Of a DNA stretch of 64,000 nt, positions 36,145 through 45,571 are shown piece after piece. The notes beneath the pieces were generated by a model, which saw nothing but the letters and a program-made list of their open reading frames with translations, made no database searches and was not told the origin of the DNA. Position 1 is the first letter of the stretch, and each line of letters opens with the position of its first letter. The position numbers were made by a program, and so were the translations under genes. Source of the stretch: Paramagnetospirillum marisnigri (GTDB lineage Bacteria; Pseudomonadota; Alphaproteobacteria; Rhodospirillales; Magnetospirillaceae); contig NZ_LWQT01000028.1 in assembly GCF_001650715.1 (NCBI RefSeq), positions 1 through 64,000 on the forward strand, written 5' to 3'.

Positions 36145-38913
36145 ATGACCAAGATCATCGATCAACGCGCCATCATCGACCGCCGAGCGATCATCGCGCG
36201 CCTGGGGGAACTGGCGGCCGAGGACCAGCCCAAGAACAAGCGCCGCCAGAAAATCCTGGCGCTGTTCAAGGATGTGCTGACCCAGGGCCGGGCCGAGGTC
36301 CGCCGCCGCTTCGAGGCCTGCGGCGAGGGCGCGCGGACGGTGCGCGAGAACTGTTTCCTGATCGACCAGATCGTGCGTCTGGTCCACGACTTCGCTGCCG
36401 AGCATGAGTTTCCCCAGGGCGTGCGCACCTCGGGCGAGGCGCTGAGCCTGGTGGCGGTGGGCGGCTATGGCCGGGGCGAGCTGTCGCCCCATTCCGATAT
36501 CGACCTGCTGTTCCTGCTGCCCTACAAGCGGGTGCCCTATCACGAGCAGGTGGTGGAATACATCCTCTACATGCTGTGGGACATGGGGCTGAAGGTGGGG
36601 CATTCCACCCGCTCGGCCGAGGATTGCATCAGGAACGCCAAGGGCGACCTGACCATCCGCACGGCGCTGCTGGAGATGCGCTGGCTGTGGGGCGACCAGG
36701 GCCTGTTCAACGAGCTGTGGAGCCGCTACGTCAACGAGATCATGGCCAATACGGCCGTGGAATTCGTGGAATCCAAGCTGGCCGAGCGCGATTCCCGCCA
36801 CTCCCAGATGGGTGATTCCCGCTATGTGCTGGAGCCCAATGTCAAGGAGGGCAAGGGGGGCTTGCGCGACCTGCACACGCTGTACTGGATCGCCAAGTAT
36901 ATGTACCGGGTCTCGGATATCGGTCAGTTGGCCGATGCCGGCATCATCTCGCGCCCGGCGGTTCGGCGCTTCATCAAGGCCCAGGCCTTCCTGTGGACGG
37001 TCCGCTGCCACCTGCACTATCTCACCGACCGGCCCGAGGATCGCCTGACCTTCGACGTGCAGCCGGAAATGGCGGTGCGCATGCGCTATGCCGACCGGCC
37101 CTGCGCGCGGGGCGTCGAGCGCTTCATGAAGCACTATTTCCTGATCGCCAAGGAGGTCGGCGACCTGACGCGGCTGTTCTGCGCCCTGGCCGAGGAGCAG
37201 CACAAGCGCAAGCCGCGCCGTCTCCAGCTCAGCCGCCTGTTCGCGGCCAAGCCCACCAATGTGGCGGGCTTCGTGCTGGACGGCGGCCGCCTGGACGTTA
37301 CCGCCGACGACCAGTTCGAGACCGATCCGGTGGCCATGATCCGGCTGTTCCATACCGCCCTGGAACACGAGGTCGACATCCACCCCCGAGCCCTGGACCG
37401 GGTGCATCGCTCGCTGAAGCGCATCGACGGGACGGTGCGGAGCAATCCCGAGGCCAACCGCCTGTTCGTCGATATGCTGACCTCGCGCAAGAATCCGGAA
37501 GTGGCGTTGCGCCATATGAACGAGGCCGGGGTGCTGGGCCGCTTCATCCCCGATTTCGGCCGGGTGGTGGCGCAGATGCAATACGACATGTACCACGTCT
37601 TCACCGTGGACGAGCACACGGTGCAGGCGCTGGGCGTGCTGCATTCGCTGGAGGCGGGCGAGTTGAAGGCCGAAGCCCCCGCCAGCAGCGAGGTGATCAA
37701 TCAGCTGGTGTCGCGGCGCGCCCTGTACGTGGCGGTGTTCATGCACGACATCGCCAAGGGGCGCAGCGGCGACCATTCCACCCTGGGGGCCGAGGTGGTG
37801 ATGAAGCTGGGGCCGCGCTTAGGCTTGACCGAGGAAGAGACCGAGACCAGCGCCTGGCTGGTACGCGAACACCTGTCCATGACCCGTATCGCCTTCAAGC
37901 GCGATATCGACGATCCCAAGACCATCCAGGATTTCGTCGCCCTGGTGCAGTCGCCGGAACGCCTCAAGCTGCTGCTGTGCCTGACCGTGGCCGATATCCG
38001 CGCGGTGGGGCCGACGGTGTGGAACGCCTGGAAGGCCGGTCTGCTGCGCGAGCTTTACCAGCGGGCGCTGGACGTCATGACCGGCGGCCTGGCCAGCGTC
38101 GCCCATTCCACCCGGGTCAAGGCCTCCCAGGCCCGGCTGCGGGCCGAGCTGGAGCGGCTGGGCTGGTCGGCCGAGGAGATCGAGGCCCATCAGGGACGTG
38201 GCTATCCCAGCTACTGGACCACCTTCGACACGCCGATCCATTTGCGTCATGCCCGGCTGGTGCGGGAGGCCGAGGCGGTGCGCGCGCCGCTGACGGTGGA
38301 GCCCCGGGTCGACAGCCTGCGCGCCGTGACTGAGATCACCGTCTATACCGGCGACCATCCCGGCCTGTTCTCGCAGATCGCGGGCGCCATGGCGGTGTCG
38401 GGCGCCAATATCGTCGACGCCAAGATCATTACCCTGGCCAATGGCATGGCGCTGGATACCTTCTGCATCCAGGATTCCGATGGTGGCGCCTTTGACTCTC
38501 CGGCCAAGCTGGCCAAGCTGTCGGCCTGCATCGAGCAGGTGCTGTCCGGCCGCCTGCGCCTGGACCGGGAACTGGCGGCGCGCAAGGGCAAGCTGCCGTC
38601 GCGCGCCCATGTCTTCAAGGTGCCGCCCCGCGCCCTGCTGGACAACAAGCCGTCACGCTCCCATACCGTCATCGAGGTCAATGGCCGCGACCGTCCCGGA
38701 TTGCTCTACGACATCACCAATGCCATGACCAGCCTGGGGCTGCAGATCAGTTCGGCCCACATCTCCACCTATGGCGAGCGGGTGGTGGACGTGTTCTATG
38801 TCAAGGACGTGTTCGGCCATAAGATCGAGCATGGCCGCAAGCTGGACCAGATCAAGGCCAGCCTGCTCAAGGCCCTGGAAGACCCGGCGCTGGCCGCCGA
38901 GGCGGCGCAGTAG
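36145..38913 (+). CDS. glnD: PII uridylyltransferase/uridylyl-removing enzyme GlnD
   Basis: A 922-residue nitrogen sensor. The nucleotidyltransferase motif GGYGRGELSPHSDIDLL lies near residue 106; the HD domain that removes UMP shows FMHDIAKGRSGDHS near 531. Two ACT domains end the protein (from about 730, VYTGDHPGLFSQIAGAM; and about 845, VNGRDRPGLLYDITNAM) and sense glutamine. It uridylylates and de-uridylylates GlnB/GlnK. ATG 36145 is chosen over a GTG four codons upstream. A TATAAT at 36101-36106 lies upstream but without a proper -35. Confidence 0.96.
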   Translation: MTKIIDQRAIIDRRAIIARLGELAAEDQPKNKRRQKILALFKDVLTQGRAEVRRRFEACGEGARTVRENCFLIDQIVRLVHDFAAEHEFPQGVRTSGEALSLVAVGGYGRGELSPHSDIDLLFLLPYKRVPYHEQVVEYILYMLWDMGLKVGHSTRSAEDCIRNAKGDLTIRTALLEMRWLWGDQGLFNELWSRYVNEIMANTAVEFVESKLAERDSRHSQMGDSRYVLEPNVKEGKGGLRDLHTLYWIAKYMYRVSDIGQLADAGIISRPAVRRFIKAQAFLWTVRCHLHYLTDRPEDRLTFDVQPEMAVRMRYADRPCARGVERFMKHYFLIAKEVGDLTRLFCALAEEQHKRKPRRLQLSRLFAAKPTNVAGFVLDGGRLDVTADDQFETDPVAMIRLFHTALEHEVDIHPRALDRVHRSLKRIDGTVRSNPEANRLFVDMLTSRKNPEVALRHMNEAGVLGRFIPDFGRVVAQMQYDMYHVFTVDEHTVQALGVLHSLEAGELKAEAPASSEVINQLVSRRALYVAVFMHDIAKGRSGDHSTLGAEVVMKLGPRLGLTEEETETSAWLVREHLSMTRIAFKRDIDDPKTIQDFVALVQSPERLKLLLCLTVADIRAVGPTVWNAWKAGLLRELYQRALDVMTGGLASVAHSTRVKASQARLRAELERLGWSAEEIEAHQGRGYPSYWTTFDTPIHLRHARLVREAEAVRAPLTVEPRVDSLRAVTEITVYTGDHPGLFSQIAGAMAVSGANIVDAKIITLANGMALDTFCIQDSDGGAFDSPAKLAKLSACIEQVLSGRLRLDRELAARKGKLPSRAHVFKVPPRALLDNKPSRSHTVIEVNGRDRPGLLYDITNAMTSLGLQISSAHISTYGERVVDVFYVKDVFGHKIEHGRKLDQIKASLLKALEDPALAAEAAQ

Positions 38914-38923
38914 CCGGGCGGGT

Positions 38924-39718
38924 TCAGCGCCCGGCCAGCAGCCTGGTAACGCCGTGGGCCACGGTTTTGTGGCAGTGGATGGCCAGTTCCTTGCGCGATC
39001 CCAGTTCGGCCAGGGTCACCGGGGCGTGGAATTCCACTTCCACCGTGATGCGGCCCAGGCCCAGGGCGCCGATCAGATGGGGCGCCAGGGTCATGTCGCC
39101 ATACCAGGCGACGAAGGGACGCAGCGCCCGGCTCATGGGGAAGCCGTCGAGGCGGGTATAGGCGATGGAGACCGGCTGCACCATCACCGGCCTGGGTTGG
39201 CCGCCGGGTGGCGTCACCTCGCCCTCGGCCACCGCCAGGAACGAGCTCTTGAACGGCAGCACCCGGTTGCCGTCATTGCTGGTCCCTTCCGCGAACAGAA
39301 CCAGGGAATCCCCCGCATCCAGGCGGGTGCGGACATTGTCGCGCTCGCGCGCCGTGGCGCCGGGGCGGCGCTCGATGAACACGGTGCGGGAAATGCGGGC
39401 CAGGAAGCCGAAGCCCGGCCAGCCCGACACCTCGGCCTTGGCCACGAAGAAGGCCTTCAGCAGGCTGCCCAGCACGATGATGTCGAGATAGCTGGAATGG
39501 TTGGGAATGAACAGCACCGGGCCTTGCCCTTCCAGCGGGGCGCCGCGCGATATGACGGTATAGCCGATCAGGCGGGTGACCACTTTCCAATAGCCACGGA
39601 CATAGGATGCCGCCAGATCACGGCGAATGGGGCGGATCACCAGGAATGGCACCAGCGCCAGCAGGGTCCAGACGACGAAGGCGGAAAACCGCAGGCCGCC
39701 CAACAGGGGGGAAATCAT
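38924..39718 (-). CDS. olsA: 1-acyl-sn-glycerol-3-phosphate acyltransferase-like, probable OlsA
   Basis: A 264-residue PlsC-family acyltransferase. The HX4D catalytic motif is NHSSYLD (about residues 72-78) and the substrate motif is LFAEGTSNDG. Two N-terminal hydrophobic segments anchor it in the inner membrane. Its ATG overlaps the stop of the GNAT-family gene upstream (ATGA). Because that partner looks like OlsB, this enzyme probably esterifies lyso-ornithine lipid; a general PlsC acting on lysophosphatidic acid is the alternative. Family call is certain, the OlsA assignment is contextual. Confidence 0.8.
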   Translation of the reverse strand: MISPLLGGLRFSAFVVWTLLALVPFLVIRPIRRDLAASYVRGYWKVVTRLIGYTVISRGAPLEGQGPVLFIPNHSSYLDIIVLGSLLKAFFVAKAEVSGWPGFGFLARISRTVFIERRPGATARERDNVRTRLDAGDSLVLFAEGTSNDGNRVLPFKSSFLAVAEGEVTPPGGQPRPVMVQPVSIAYTRLDGFPMSRALRPFVAWYGDMTLAPHLIGALGLGRITVEVEFHAPVTLAELGSRKELAIHCHKTVAHGVTRLLAGR

Positions 39719-40536
39719 GGGCTGAGGCCGTCCTCGGCGGCGGGGTCACGGGCGGTGCGGTCGTAATGGGCGCGATATTTGGCGGTGATCAGGTCGGTCT
39801 TGACCATGACGCAGATATCGGTGGTGTTGAACTGGTGGTCGATCACCGCGCCGTCGCCGACGAAACCACCCAGGCGCAGATAGCCCTTGATCAGCGGCGG
39901 CAGCTCGGCCAAGGCGCGCCGCGGGTTGAGGCTGTCCTTGGACGTCAGGTTCATGTCGACGTAAAGCGAGGGCAGCGCCCGGGGGCGCAGGGATTCCGGC
40001 GCCAGATGGTAATGGTGCAGATAGCCGAGATGGACGGCCAGGGCGGCCGGATCGGTGCCCGGCAGGCTGGCGCAGCCGAACATCAGTTCAATGTCGTGGT
40101 CGAAGACATAGGCGGCGATGCCGTCCCACAGCTTCTTCATGGTGGCGCCGGTGCGATGGTCGGCGTCGACGCAGGACCGCCCCAGCTCCATGAAGTTGCC
40201 GCCATTGGCCAGGATATTGGAGATGTCGTATTCACCGGCGGTGTAGAAACGGCCAAAGGCCTCGCCCACCTTGCGGCGGATCAGGCGGTAGGTGCCGACC
40301 ACGCCATCGGGACCGCTGCCCTTGCCGCGGTCGATGACCAGCAGATGGTCGCTGATGGCGTCGAATTCGTCGAAATCGATGCCGCGGGCCCGCATGGCGT
40401 CGGTGGGCTTGGCTCCCATCTCGTCATAAAAGACGCGAAAACGCAGGGCCTGGGCCGCCGCGATTTCCTCAGGAGTCGCGGCCAGCCTGACTTCCAGGCG
40501 ATCCGCAGCCTCGCCGCTCGGAACATTGGATTGCAT
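39715..40536 (-). CDS. olsB: Ornithine N-acyltransferase OlsB-like (GNAT fold)
   Basis: A 273-residue acyl-ACP-dependent N-acyltransferase of the haemolysin-like/OlsB group. Conserved features include AAQALRFRVFYDEMGAK near the N-terminus, GTYRLIRR, FMELGRSCVDADHR and the FGCASLPGTDP segment. OlsB adds a 3-hydroxyacyl chain to ornithine, the first step of phosphorus-free ornithine lipid. ATG 40536 with AGGGA six bases upstream is preferred to a GTG ten codons earlier. Overlap with the acyltransferase gene supports an olsBA operon. Confidence 0.85.
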   Translation of the reverse strand: MQSNVPSGEAADRLEVRLAATPEEIAAAQALRFRVFYDEMGAKPTDAMRARGIDFDEFDAISDHLLVIDRGKGSGPDGVVGTYRLIRRKVGEAFGRFYTAGEYDISNILANGGNFMELGRSCVDADHRTGATMKKLWDGIAAYVFDHDIELMFGCASLPGTDPAALAVHLGYLHHYHLAPESLRPRALPSLYVDMNLTSKDSLNPRRALAELPPLIKGYLRLGGFVGDGAVIDHQFNTTDICVMVKTDLITAKYRAHYDRTARDPAAEDGLSP

Positions 40537-40583
40537 TCTATCCCTGATGCCGTCGTTGCGGCCCACTCCCCCGGGCCGAAGAC

Positions 40584-41015
40584 TTATTTTTCTTCCGCTT
40601 TGTCACCGGAAGTCAATGGAACACCATAGAGTTCCAGGCGATGACCCACCAGCCGGAATCCGTAGCGCTTGGCGATCTCGCGTTGCAGGGCCTCGATTTC
40701 CGGGCTGGTGAACTCGATCACCTTGCCAGAATGCATATCGATCAGATGGTCGTGATGGTCGCCGGCGGCTTCCTCGTAACGGGCGCGGCCATCGCCGAAA
40801 TCGTGGCGTTCAAGGATGGCGGCTTCCTCGAACAGCCGCACGGTGCGATAGACCGTGGCGATGCTGATATGGGGGTCGATGGCGGTGGCCCGGCGATAGA
40901 CCTCCTCCACATCGGGGTGGTCGGCCGAATCCGAGAGCACGCGGGCGATAACTCGACGTTGGTCGGTCATCTTCATGCCCTTGTCGATGCAGCGCTGCTC
41001 GATCCGCGAAACCAT
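40584..41015 (-). CDS. fur: Ferric uptake regulator Fur
   Basis: A 143-residue Fur-family repressor. The winged helix (TDQRRVIARVLSDS through ISIATVYRTVRLFEEA) is followed by the metal-binding stretch DHHDHLIDMHSGKVIEF. The cysteine pairs found in E. coli Fur are replaced (DMHSG), as in alphaproteobacterial Fur. ATG 41015 is used; a TTG five codons upstream is possible. It probably senses Fe2+ and represses uptake genes such as feoABC at 8448. It lies 86 bases after mucR on the same strand. Confidence 0.92.
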   Translation of the reverse strand: MVSRIEQRCIDKGMKMTDQRRVIARVLSDSADHPDVEEVYRRATAIDPHISIATVYRTVRLFEEAAILERHDFGDGRARYEEAAGDHHDHLIDMHSGKVIEFTSPEIEALQREIAKRYGFRLVGHRLELYGVPLTSGDKAEEK

Positions 41016-41101
41016 GGCAGAATCCGTCAAAGTGGGTGGCGGGACGGAATCATGGGGCCGATGGTGGACAATGTCCAGCCCGCACCGGCCCCGTCAGAAG
41101 G

Positions 41102-41530
41102 TCAGACCGCGCGCTTGCGCTTGCGCGGCTTGGTGCCCAGGCCGATCTTCTTGGCCAGGGTCGAGCGATGCTGGGCGTAGTTGGGCGCCACCATGGGATA
41201 GTCGGCGGGCAGGCCCCAGCGGTCGCGATATTCTTCCGGGCTCATATTATAGGCGGTCTTCAGATGCCGCTTCAGCATCTTCAGCTTCTTGCCGTCTTCC
41301 AGGCAGATGATGTAGTCGGGGGTCACCGACTTCTTCAGGGCCACGGCCGGCTGCGGGCGCTCGGGGACGACGGGGACGTTACCCACCGAGGACAGGGTCC
41401 GGTAGACTTCCTGAATCAGATGGGGAAGATCGCTGATCGCGACGCTATTGTTGGCGACGTGAGCGGCCACGATCTCAGTGGTGAGCGCAAGCAGGTCGCT
41501 GGTGTTCGAACGCTCCAACATCGAGAGCAT
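41102..41530 (-). CDS. mucR: MucR/Ros-family transcriptional regulator
   Basis: A 142-residue MucR regulator. The C-terminal DNA-binding zinc-finger region reads PDYIICLEDGKKLKMLKRHL followed by NMSPEEYRDRWGL, the MucR signature, then a basic tail (KPRKRKRAV). MucR proteins are H-NS-like global regulators that bind AT-rich DNA and control exopolysaccharide, motility and cell-cycle genes. The gene is divergent from the tusA-like gene with only 46 bases between the starts; that gap is AT-rich and includes TATATA, a likely autoregulatory site. Confidence 0.93.
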   Translation of the reverse strand: MLSMLERSNTSDLLALTTEIVAAHVANNSVAISDLPHLIQEVYRTLSSVGNVPVVPERPQPAVALKKSVTPDYIICLEDGKKLKMLKRHLKTAYNMSPEEYRDRWGLPADYPMVAPNYAQHRSTLAKKIGLGTKPRKRKRAV

Positions 41531-41576
41531 GCCTCCATATTCAACGGATGGCCCTATATAAAACTTTCACTGGATC

Positions 41577-41867
41577 ATGGCAATATCCATTACCAACAAC
41601 AAAAGTGACAAAAATCGCATGACTGAGAAGCCAAACTACAGCCTTGACATCACGGGGGAGGTCTGCCCGATGACCTTCGTCAAGACCAAGTTACGGGTCG
41701 AGCGGATGGTGTCTGGAGAGCTCCTGGAAGTCCGTCTCAAAGGCGCCGAACCCCTTGGGAACGTTCCCCGTTCCTTGATCGAGCTTGGACATGAAATCAT
41801 CTCTACGATCCGCGAGGACGGGGAAGGCGATACAGGGATTCACCGTCTGCTGGTTCGCAAGAAATAA
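41577..41867 (+). CDS. TusA-family sulfurtransferase
   Basis: A 96-residue protein (82 if ATG 41619 is used) of the TusA/SirA/YeeD family: LDITGEVCPMTFVKTKLR carries the single catalytic Cys, followed by the GAEPLGNVPRSL loop. The motif is CPMTFVKTK rather than the CPxP of classical TusA, placing it in a related subgroup of sulfur carriers. Partner unknown. The first 14 codons are unusually AT-rich for this genome. It is convergent with rimI. Confidence 0.8.
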   Translation: MAISITNNKSDKNRMTEKPNYSLDITGEVCPMTFVKTKLRVERMVSGELLEVRLKGAEPLGNVPRSLIELGHEIISTIREDGEGDTGIHRLLVRKK

Positions 41868-41917
41868 GGCCTTTACCTGAGTATGGATATTGCGGCTTGA
41901 CCACCTTGGATTAAGTC

Positions 41918-42385
41918 TCAGGCAAGTTCTAAGTGCATGGCCACCGCGTCGATACCTCCGTAGTATCCCTTACGCAGGCCGATTTCATGGAAACCCATGC
42001 GGCCATAGAGCGCCAGGGCGGGATGGTTGTCGGCGGCCACCTCCAGGAACATGGATGCGGCTCCGGCGGTCCTGGACGCCTCCAGCGCGGCTTGCAGCAG
42101 GCGCCGACCCAGCCCGTGGCGGCGCCAGGGCGGCAACACGGAAATAGTGAGGATCTCGGCCTCGTCAAGCACTTGGCGCCACAGCACCAGACCGGCGGGG
42201 CCGGGGGGCTCGGCGGTGGGGGTCATTGAGCCGCCATCCACCGCGATCAGTCCCTCCGCGCCCGGCATGGTCAGCACCTCGGCCATGGAGGCGACGCTCC
42301 AGGGCTGGGCGAAGCAGATCTTGTGCATGCCGGCCAGCAGCTCGGCATGAACCAGGCCGGCGGGAACCAACTCCACCGTGCTCAC
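41918..42385 (-). CDS. rimI: Ribosomal protein S18 alanine N-acetyltransferase-like (RimI)
   Basis: A 155-residue GNAT acetyltransferase. The acetyl-CoA loop is RRHGLGRRLLQAALEASR, preceded by LTISVLPPWR and followed by FLEVAADNHPALALYGRMGF. GTG 42385 overlaps the tsaB stop (GTGA), and a tsaB-rimI pair is common. RimI acetylates the N-terminal Ala of S18; other protein substrates are possible. Confidence 0.88.
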   Translation of the reverse strand: MSTVELVPAGLVHAELLAGMHKICFAQPWSVASMAEVLTMPGAEGLIAVDGGSMTPTAEPPGPAGLVLWRQVLDEAEILTISVLPPWRRHGLGRRLLQAALEASRTAGAASMFLEVAADNHPALALYGRMGFHEIGLRKGYYGGIDAVAMHLELA

Positions 42386-43026
42386 AGGGTCACGTCGGGG
42401 GCGCGCAGATACAGCGGCTCGGGCGGCAGCGCCCGCCCCTCGCGCCACAGCCGGGCGGCCAGGGCGGCGACAACGGCGGCGTCGGGATAGCCCGGCGAGC
42501 TGGCGGCCACGGCATCGCTCAGATGGGGCAGCAGGTCGGCCGTCCGGTCGCCCGCCACCACCACGGGGCCGCTGACCAGACCGGCGGCCTGGGCGGGAAG
42601 CAGCGCCGTCACCTCGCCCAGGGGCGTCAGATCGGAGGCGAAGGCCTGGACCCAGCATTCATCGCGCCGCGACTCCACGGCCGCCAGGAGGGTGCGTCCC
42701 TGGCGCTCGGCCTCGGGCACCGCCGCCGCCACCGCCAGCGGTGTCGAGACGCCCGCCAGCGGCAGGCCCGCCGCCAGGGCAAGGCCCCGCGCCGCCGCCA
42801 GCCCGATGCGCAAACCGGTGAAGGCCCCCGGTCCGACTGTGACGGCCAGCAGGTCCAGGCCCGCGAAATCCAGACCGGTCTCGGCCATGATCTCGGCGAC
42901 CATGGGCAGCAGGGCCTCGCTCTGGCCGCGAGCCATGGCCCGCAGGCGGCAAGCCAGCACGGTGCCGTCGCGCCACAGGGCGGCCGAGCAGGCGGAGGTC
43001 GAGCTGTCGATGGCAAGGACGATCAT
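42382..43026 (-). CDS. tsaB: tRNA t6A biosynthesis protein TsaB
   Basis: A 214-residue ASKHA-fold protein: MIVLAIDSSTSACSAAL at the N-terminus and VTVGPGAFTGLRIGLAAARG, the TsaB signature. It forms the TsaBDE complex that makes threonylcarbamoyl-A37 in tRNA. It is catalytically dead itself and acts as a scaffold for TsaD. ATG 43026 starts the conserved core. It is divergent from the VanX-like gene (about 43 bases between starts) and coupled to rimI. Confidence 0.93.
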   Translation of the reverse strand: MIVLAIDSSTSACSAALWRDGTVLACRLRAMARGQSEALLPMVAEIMAETGLDFAGLDLLAVTVGPGAFTGLRIGLAAARGLALAAGLPLAGVSTPLAVAAAVPEAERQGRTLLAAVESRRDECWVQAFASDLTPLGEVTALLPAQAAGLVSGPVVVAGDRTADLLPHLSDAVAASSPGYPDAAVVAALAARLWREGRALPPEPLYLRAPDVTL

Positions 43027-43069
43027 GGGGCCGCTATACTGCCGGTCGGAAATAAAGGAAAGGACGAAG

Positions 43070-43687
43070 ATGTTCCCGCTGGTCCGTATCGATGCCCGCG
43101 ATTTCGATCTCGACATTGCCCTGGCCTATGCCACGCCCGACAATTTCACCACCCATCCGGTCTATCGCCCCGATGCCGGATGCTGGCTGCATGCCCATGC
43201 CGCCCGGGGGCTGGCGCGGGCGGTGGATCTGGCGCGACCGCTGGGCCTGCGCCTGCGGGTGCTCGACGCCTATCGTCCCACCGAGGCGCAATGGGCCTTG
43301 TGGTCCCATACCCCCGATCCGGAATTCCTCGCCGACCCGAAGCTGGGCTCGGCCCATTCGCGCGGCGTCGCCGTCGATCTCGACCTGCTGGACAGGGCCA
43401 GCGGCACGGTGCTGGACATGGGCACCGCCTTCGACGAATTCACGCCACGCTCGCACCATGCCCGCCTCGACGTGACGGTGGAGGCCCAGCGCAACCGCCT
43501 TGTCCTGGCGGGGCTGATGGCGGCGGCGGGATGGGAGATCAATCCCCATGAGTGGTGGCACTACCAGCTTCCCCGCGCCAGGGAAGACTATCCGCTGCTG
43601 TCCGACGCGGTGCTGGGGGCGGACGGCATGATGGGGCTCGCCGCTCTAGAGTCTGGCCCTCTCCCACTTCGTCATGCCCGGACTTGA
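43070..43687 (+). CDS. ddpX: D-Ala-D-Ala dipeptidase, VanX/DdpX-like
   Basis: A 205-residue zinc dipeptidase of family M15D. The zinc/catalytic motifs are SAHSRGVAVDLDL (SxHxxGxAxD) and EWWHYQL (Glu and His). The conserved RVLDAYRPTEAQWALW stretch is also present. No signal peptide. AAGGAAAGG precedes ATG 43070. Chromosomal VanX homologues recycle or consume D-Ala-D-Ala; no other vancomycin-type gene is nearby, so resistance is not implied. The last five codons and the stop lie inside a 64-bp repeat, giving a tail (LRHART) that is unlikely to be functional. Confidence 0.88.
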   Translation: MFPLVRIDARDFDLDIALAYATPDNFTTHPVYRPDAGCWLHAHAARGLARAVDLARPLGLRLRVLDAYRPTEAQWALWSHTPDPEFLADPKLGSAHSRGVAVDLDLLDRASGTVLDMGTAFDEFTPRSHHARLDVTVEAQRNRLVLAGLMAAAGWEINPHEWWHYQLPRAREDYPLLSDAVLGADGMMGLAALESGPLPLRHART

Positions 43688-43731
43688 TCCGGGCATCCAT
43701 GGACCCTCGGGTCGAGCCCGAGGGTGACGAA
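43668..43731. repeat. 64-bp double-hairpin repeat, copy 1
   Basis: Ends TTCGTCA/TGACGAA (43668-43674 and 43725-43731) pair with each other. Inside are two stems, ATGCCCGGA/TCCGGGCAT around CTTGA and CCCTCGGG/CCCGAGGG around TCGAG, so the strand can fold as a three-way junction. Copies 2 and 3 are at 57156-57219 and 63794-63857. This copy contains the stop codon of the VanX-like gene. Confidence 0.9.
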
Positions 43732-43766
43732 ATGAAAAGCCGATGCCAGCAGGCTCGGAGGGACTC

Positions 43767-44672
43767 CTAACTCCCCAACTCCGTCACCGGAATGGCGTGG
43801 TCGGTGCGGCAGAACTCGCAGGTGACGATGATATTGCCTGCGGAATCGGCCAGCGAGGCCAGATCGGCGGCGGGCAGCGAGCCCAATGTGGCCTTGACCC
43901 GTTCGCGCGAGCAGCGGCAGCGGGCTTCCAACAGCTTGGGCGCGAAGACCTGAAGCTGGTCGGCATGGTACAGGCGATACAGCAGCGTCTCGGGCGCCAG
44001 GCCGGGGTCCAGCATTTCGCCCGGCTTGACGCTGCCCAGCAGGATCTCGGCACGGCGCCAGCCTTCCTCGGCATCCTCGGCCACCAGGATCGGGCCGTTG
44101 GCCGCGTCGGCGGGCATGCGCTGGATCATCAGGGCGGTGGCCAGCCAGCCATGCTCGGCGGTCGACGGGCGCACCGCCACGTCCACGGCGGTGTCCAACT
44201 GTTCCGATTGCTTGAAATAGGTCCGGGCGCAGTCTTCCAGGGTCTCGCCGGTCAGCTCGACGATGCCCTGATAGCGTTCGGTGTCCGGCCCCTGGTCGAC
44301 GGTAAAGGCGAGATAGCCCTCGCCGAGCAGGCGCGGCACCGAGCCGAAGGCCTCGATCCCGACGCCTTTCAGACGCTCCGCATCGAAACGGGCATGGGCG
44401 CGGATCTGCCCCGAACTGGTGACATCGGCCACCAGCAGCGACACCGGCCCCTTGCCCTGGGCCTGCAGGGTGAAGATGCCGTCGAATTTCATGGCATTGG
44501 CCAGCGCCACCGCCAGGGCCACCGTCTCGGCCAGCAGCGCCGCCACCGGGCCGGGATAACCGTGCTGATCGTCCAGGATGGTGTCCAGGGCTGGACCCAG
44601 GCGGGCCAGACGGCCGCGCACGGCGCCACCGCCTACCGAAAAGGCGAGGACCTGATCGAGGGCAGGGCTCAC
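43767..44672 (-). CDS. hslO: Redox-regulated chaperone Hsp33
   Basis: A 301-residue Hsp33. The C-terminal zinc centre is seen as CRCSRE (CxC) and CEFC (CxxC); on oxidation these cysteines form disulfides and activate the holdase. GTG 44672 overlaps the argF stop (GTGA), so the chaperone is translated from the argD-argF message. Length is normal. The argD-argF-hslO order recurs in alphaproteobacteria. Confidence 0.94.
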   Translation of the reverse strand: MSPALDQVLAFSVGGGAVRGRLARLGPALDTILDDQHGYPGPVAALLAETVALAVALANAMKFDGIFTLQAQGKGPVSLLVADVTSSGQIRAHARFDAERLKGVGIEAFGSVPRLLGEGYLAFTVDQGPDTERYQGIVELTGETLEDCARTYFKQSEQLDTAVDVAVRPSTAEHGWLATALMIQRMPADAANGPILVAEDAEEGWRRAEILLGSVKPGEMLDPGLAPETLLYRLYHADQLQVFAPKLLEARCRCSRERVKATLGSLPAADLASLADSAGNIIVTCEFCRTDHAIPVTELGS

Positions 44673-45571
44673 GCCAGGCACCAGCTCAGAATGCCCTTCT
44701 GGACATGCATGCGGTTCTCGGCCTCGTCCCACACCACCGATTGGGGGCCGTCCATGACCGCGTCGGTGACTTCCTCGCCACGATGGGCGGGCAGGCAATG
44801 CATGAACAGGGCGGAAGCGTCGGCCTTGGCCATCAGCGCCTCGTTGACCTGATAGGGCGCCAGGACCTGATGCCGGTTGGCATCCTTGCAGCCCATGGAG
44901 ACCCAGGTATCGGTCATCACCAGATGGGCGCCCGCCACCGCCTCGGCCGGGTCGCTGGTCAGTTCCACCGTGGCGCCGCGCGCCCTGGCCCAGGCCACCG
45001 CCGTCGCCGACGGCATCAGCGAGGCCGGGCAGGCCAGCCGGATGGCGCAGCCGAAATGTCCGGCGGCGTGCAGCCAACTGGCGGCGACATTGTTGCCGTC
45101 GCCGATCCAGGCCACGGTCTTGCCCGCCAGCGAGCCGCGATGTTCCTCGAAGGTCATGACATCGGCCATCACCTGGCAGGGATGGGAGGAGTCGGTCAGG
45201 CCGTTGATCACCGGGACCCCGGCATGGGCCGCCATCTCGGTCAGCTTGGCCGGGTCATCGGTGCGGATCATGATGGCATCGACGAAGCGGCCCAGCACCC
45301 GTGCGGTGTCGGCGATGGTCTCGCCCCGGCCCAACTGGGTGTCGCCCGCCGCCATCATGATGACGTCGCCGCCCATCTGCTTCATGCCCGATTCGAACGA
45401 GACGCGGGTGCGGGTGGAGGGCTTCTCGAAGATCATGGCCAGGATCTTGCCCGCCGCGGGCGCGGGGTTGCCCGCTCCACGCTTGAAGGCGGCGCCCAGG
45501 TCCAGGATATGGCGCAGGGTCTGGGTATCGAAAAGATCGAGATCAAGGAAATGTTTCGGTCCGGAGCTCAA
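44669..45571 (-). CDS. argF: Ornithine carbamoyltransferase
   Basis: A 300-residue OTCase forming citrulline from ornithine and carbamoyl phosphate. The carbamoyl-phosphate motif is [11 protein letters not shown] (about residues 50-60), with HPCQ ([11 protein letters not shown]) and the C-terminal [15 protein letters not shown] overlaps the argD stop (ATGA). Cytosolic, arginine biosynthesis. Confidence 0.96.
   Translation of the reverse strand: MSSGPKHFLDLDLFDTQTLRHILDLGAAFKRGAGNPAPAAGKILAMIFEKPSTRTRVSFESGMKQMGGDVIMMAAGDTQLGRGETIADTARVLGRFVDAIMIRTDDPAKLTEMAAHAGVPVINGLTDSSHPCQVMADVMTFEEHRGSLAGKTVAWIGDGNNVAASWLHAAGHFGCAIRLACPASLMPSATAVAWARARGATVELTSDPAEAVAGAHLVMTDTWVSMGCKDANRHQVLAPYQVNEALMAKADASALFMHCLPAHRGEEVTDAVMDGPQSVVWDEAENRMHVQKGILSWCLA

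Noticed and set aside
43070-43687. Vancomycin-resistance-type gene
   Set aside because: VanX-like dipeptidases occur widely as chromosomal enzymes; no vanH, vanA or vanRS lies nearby and Gram-negatives do not need it for resistance.
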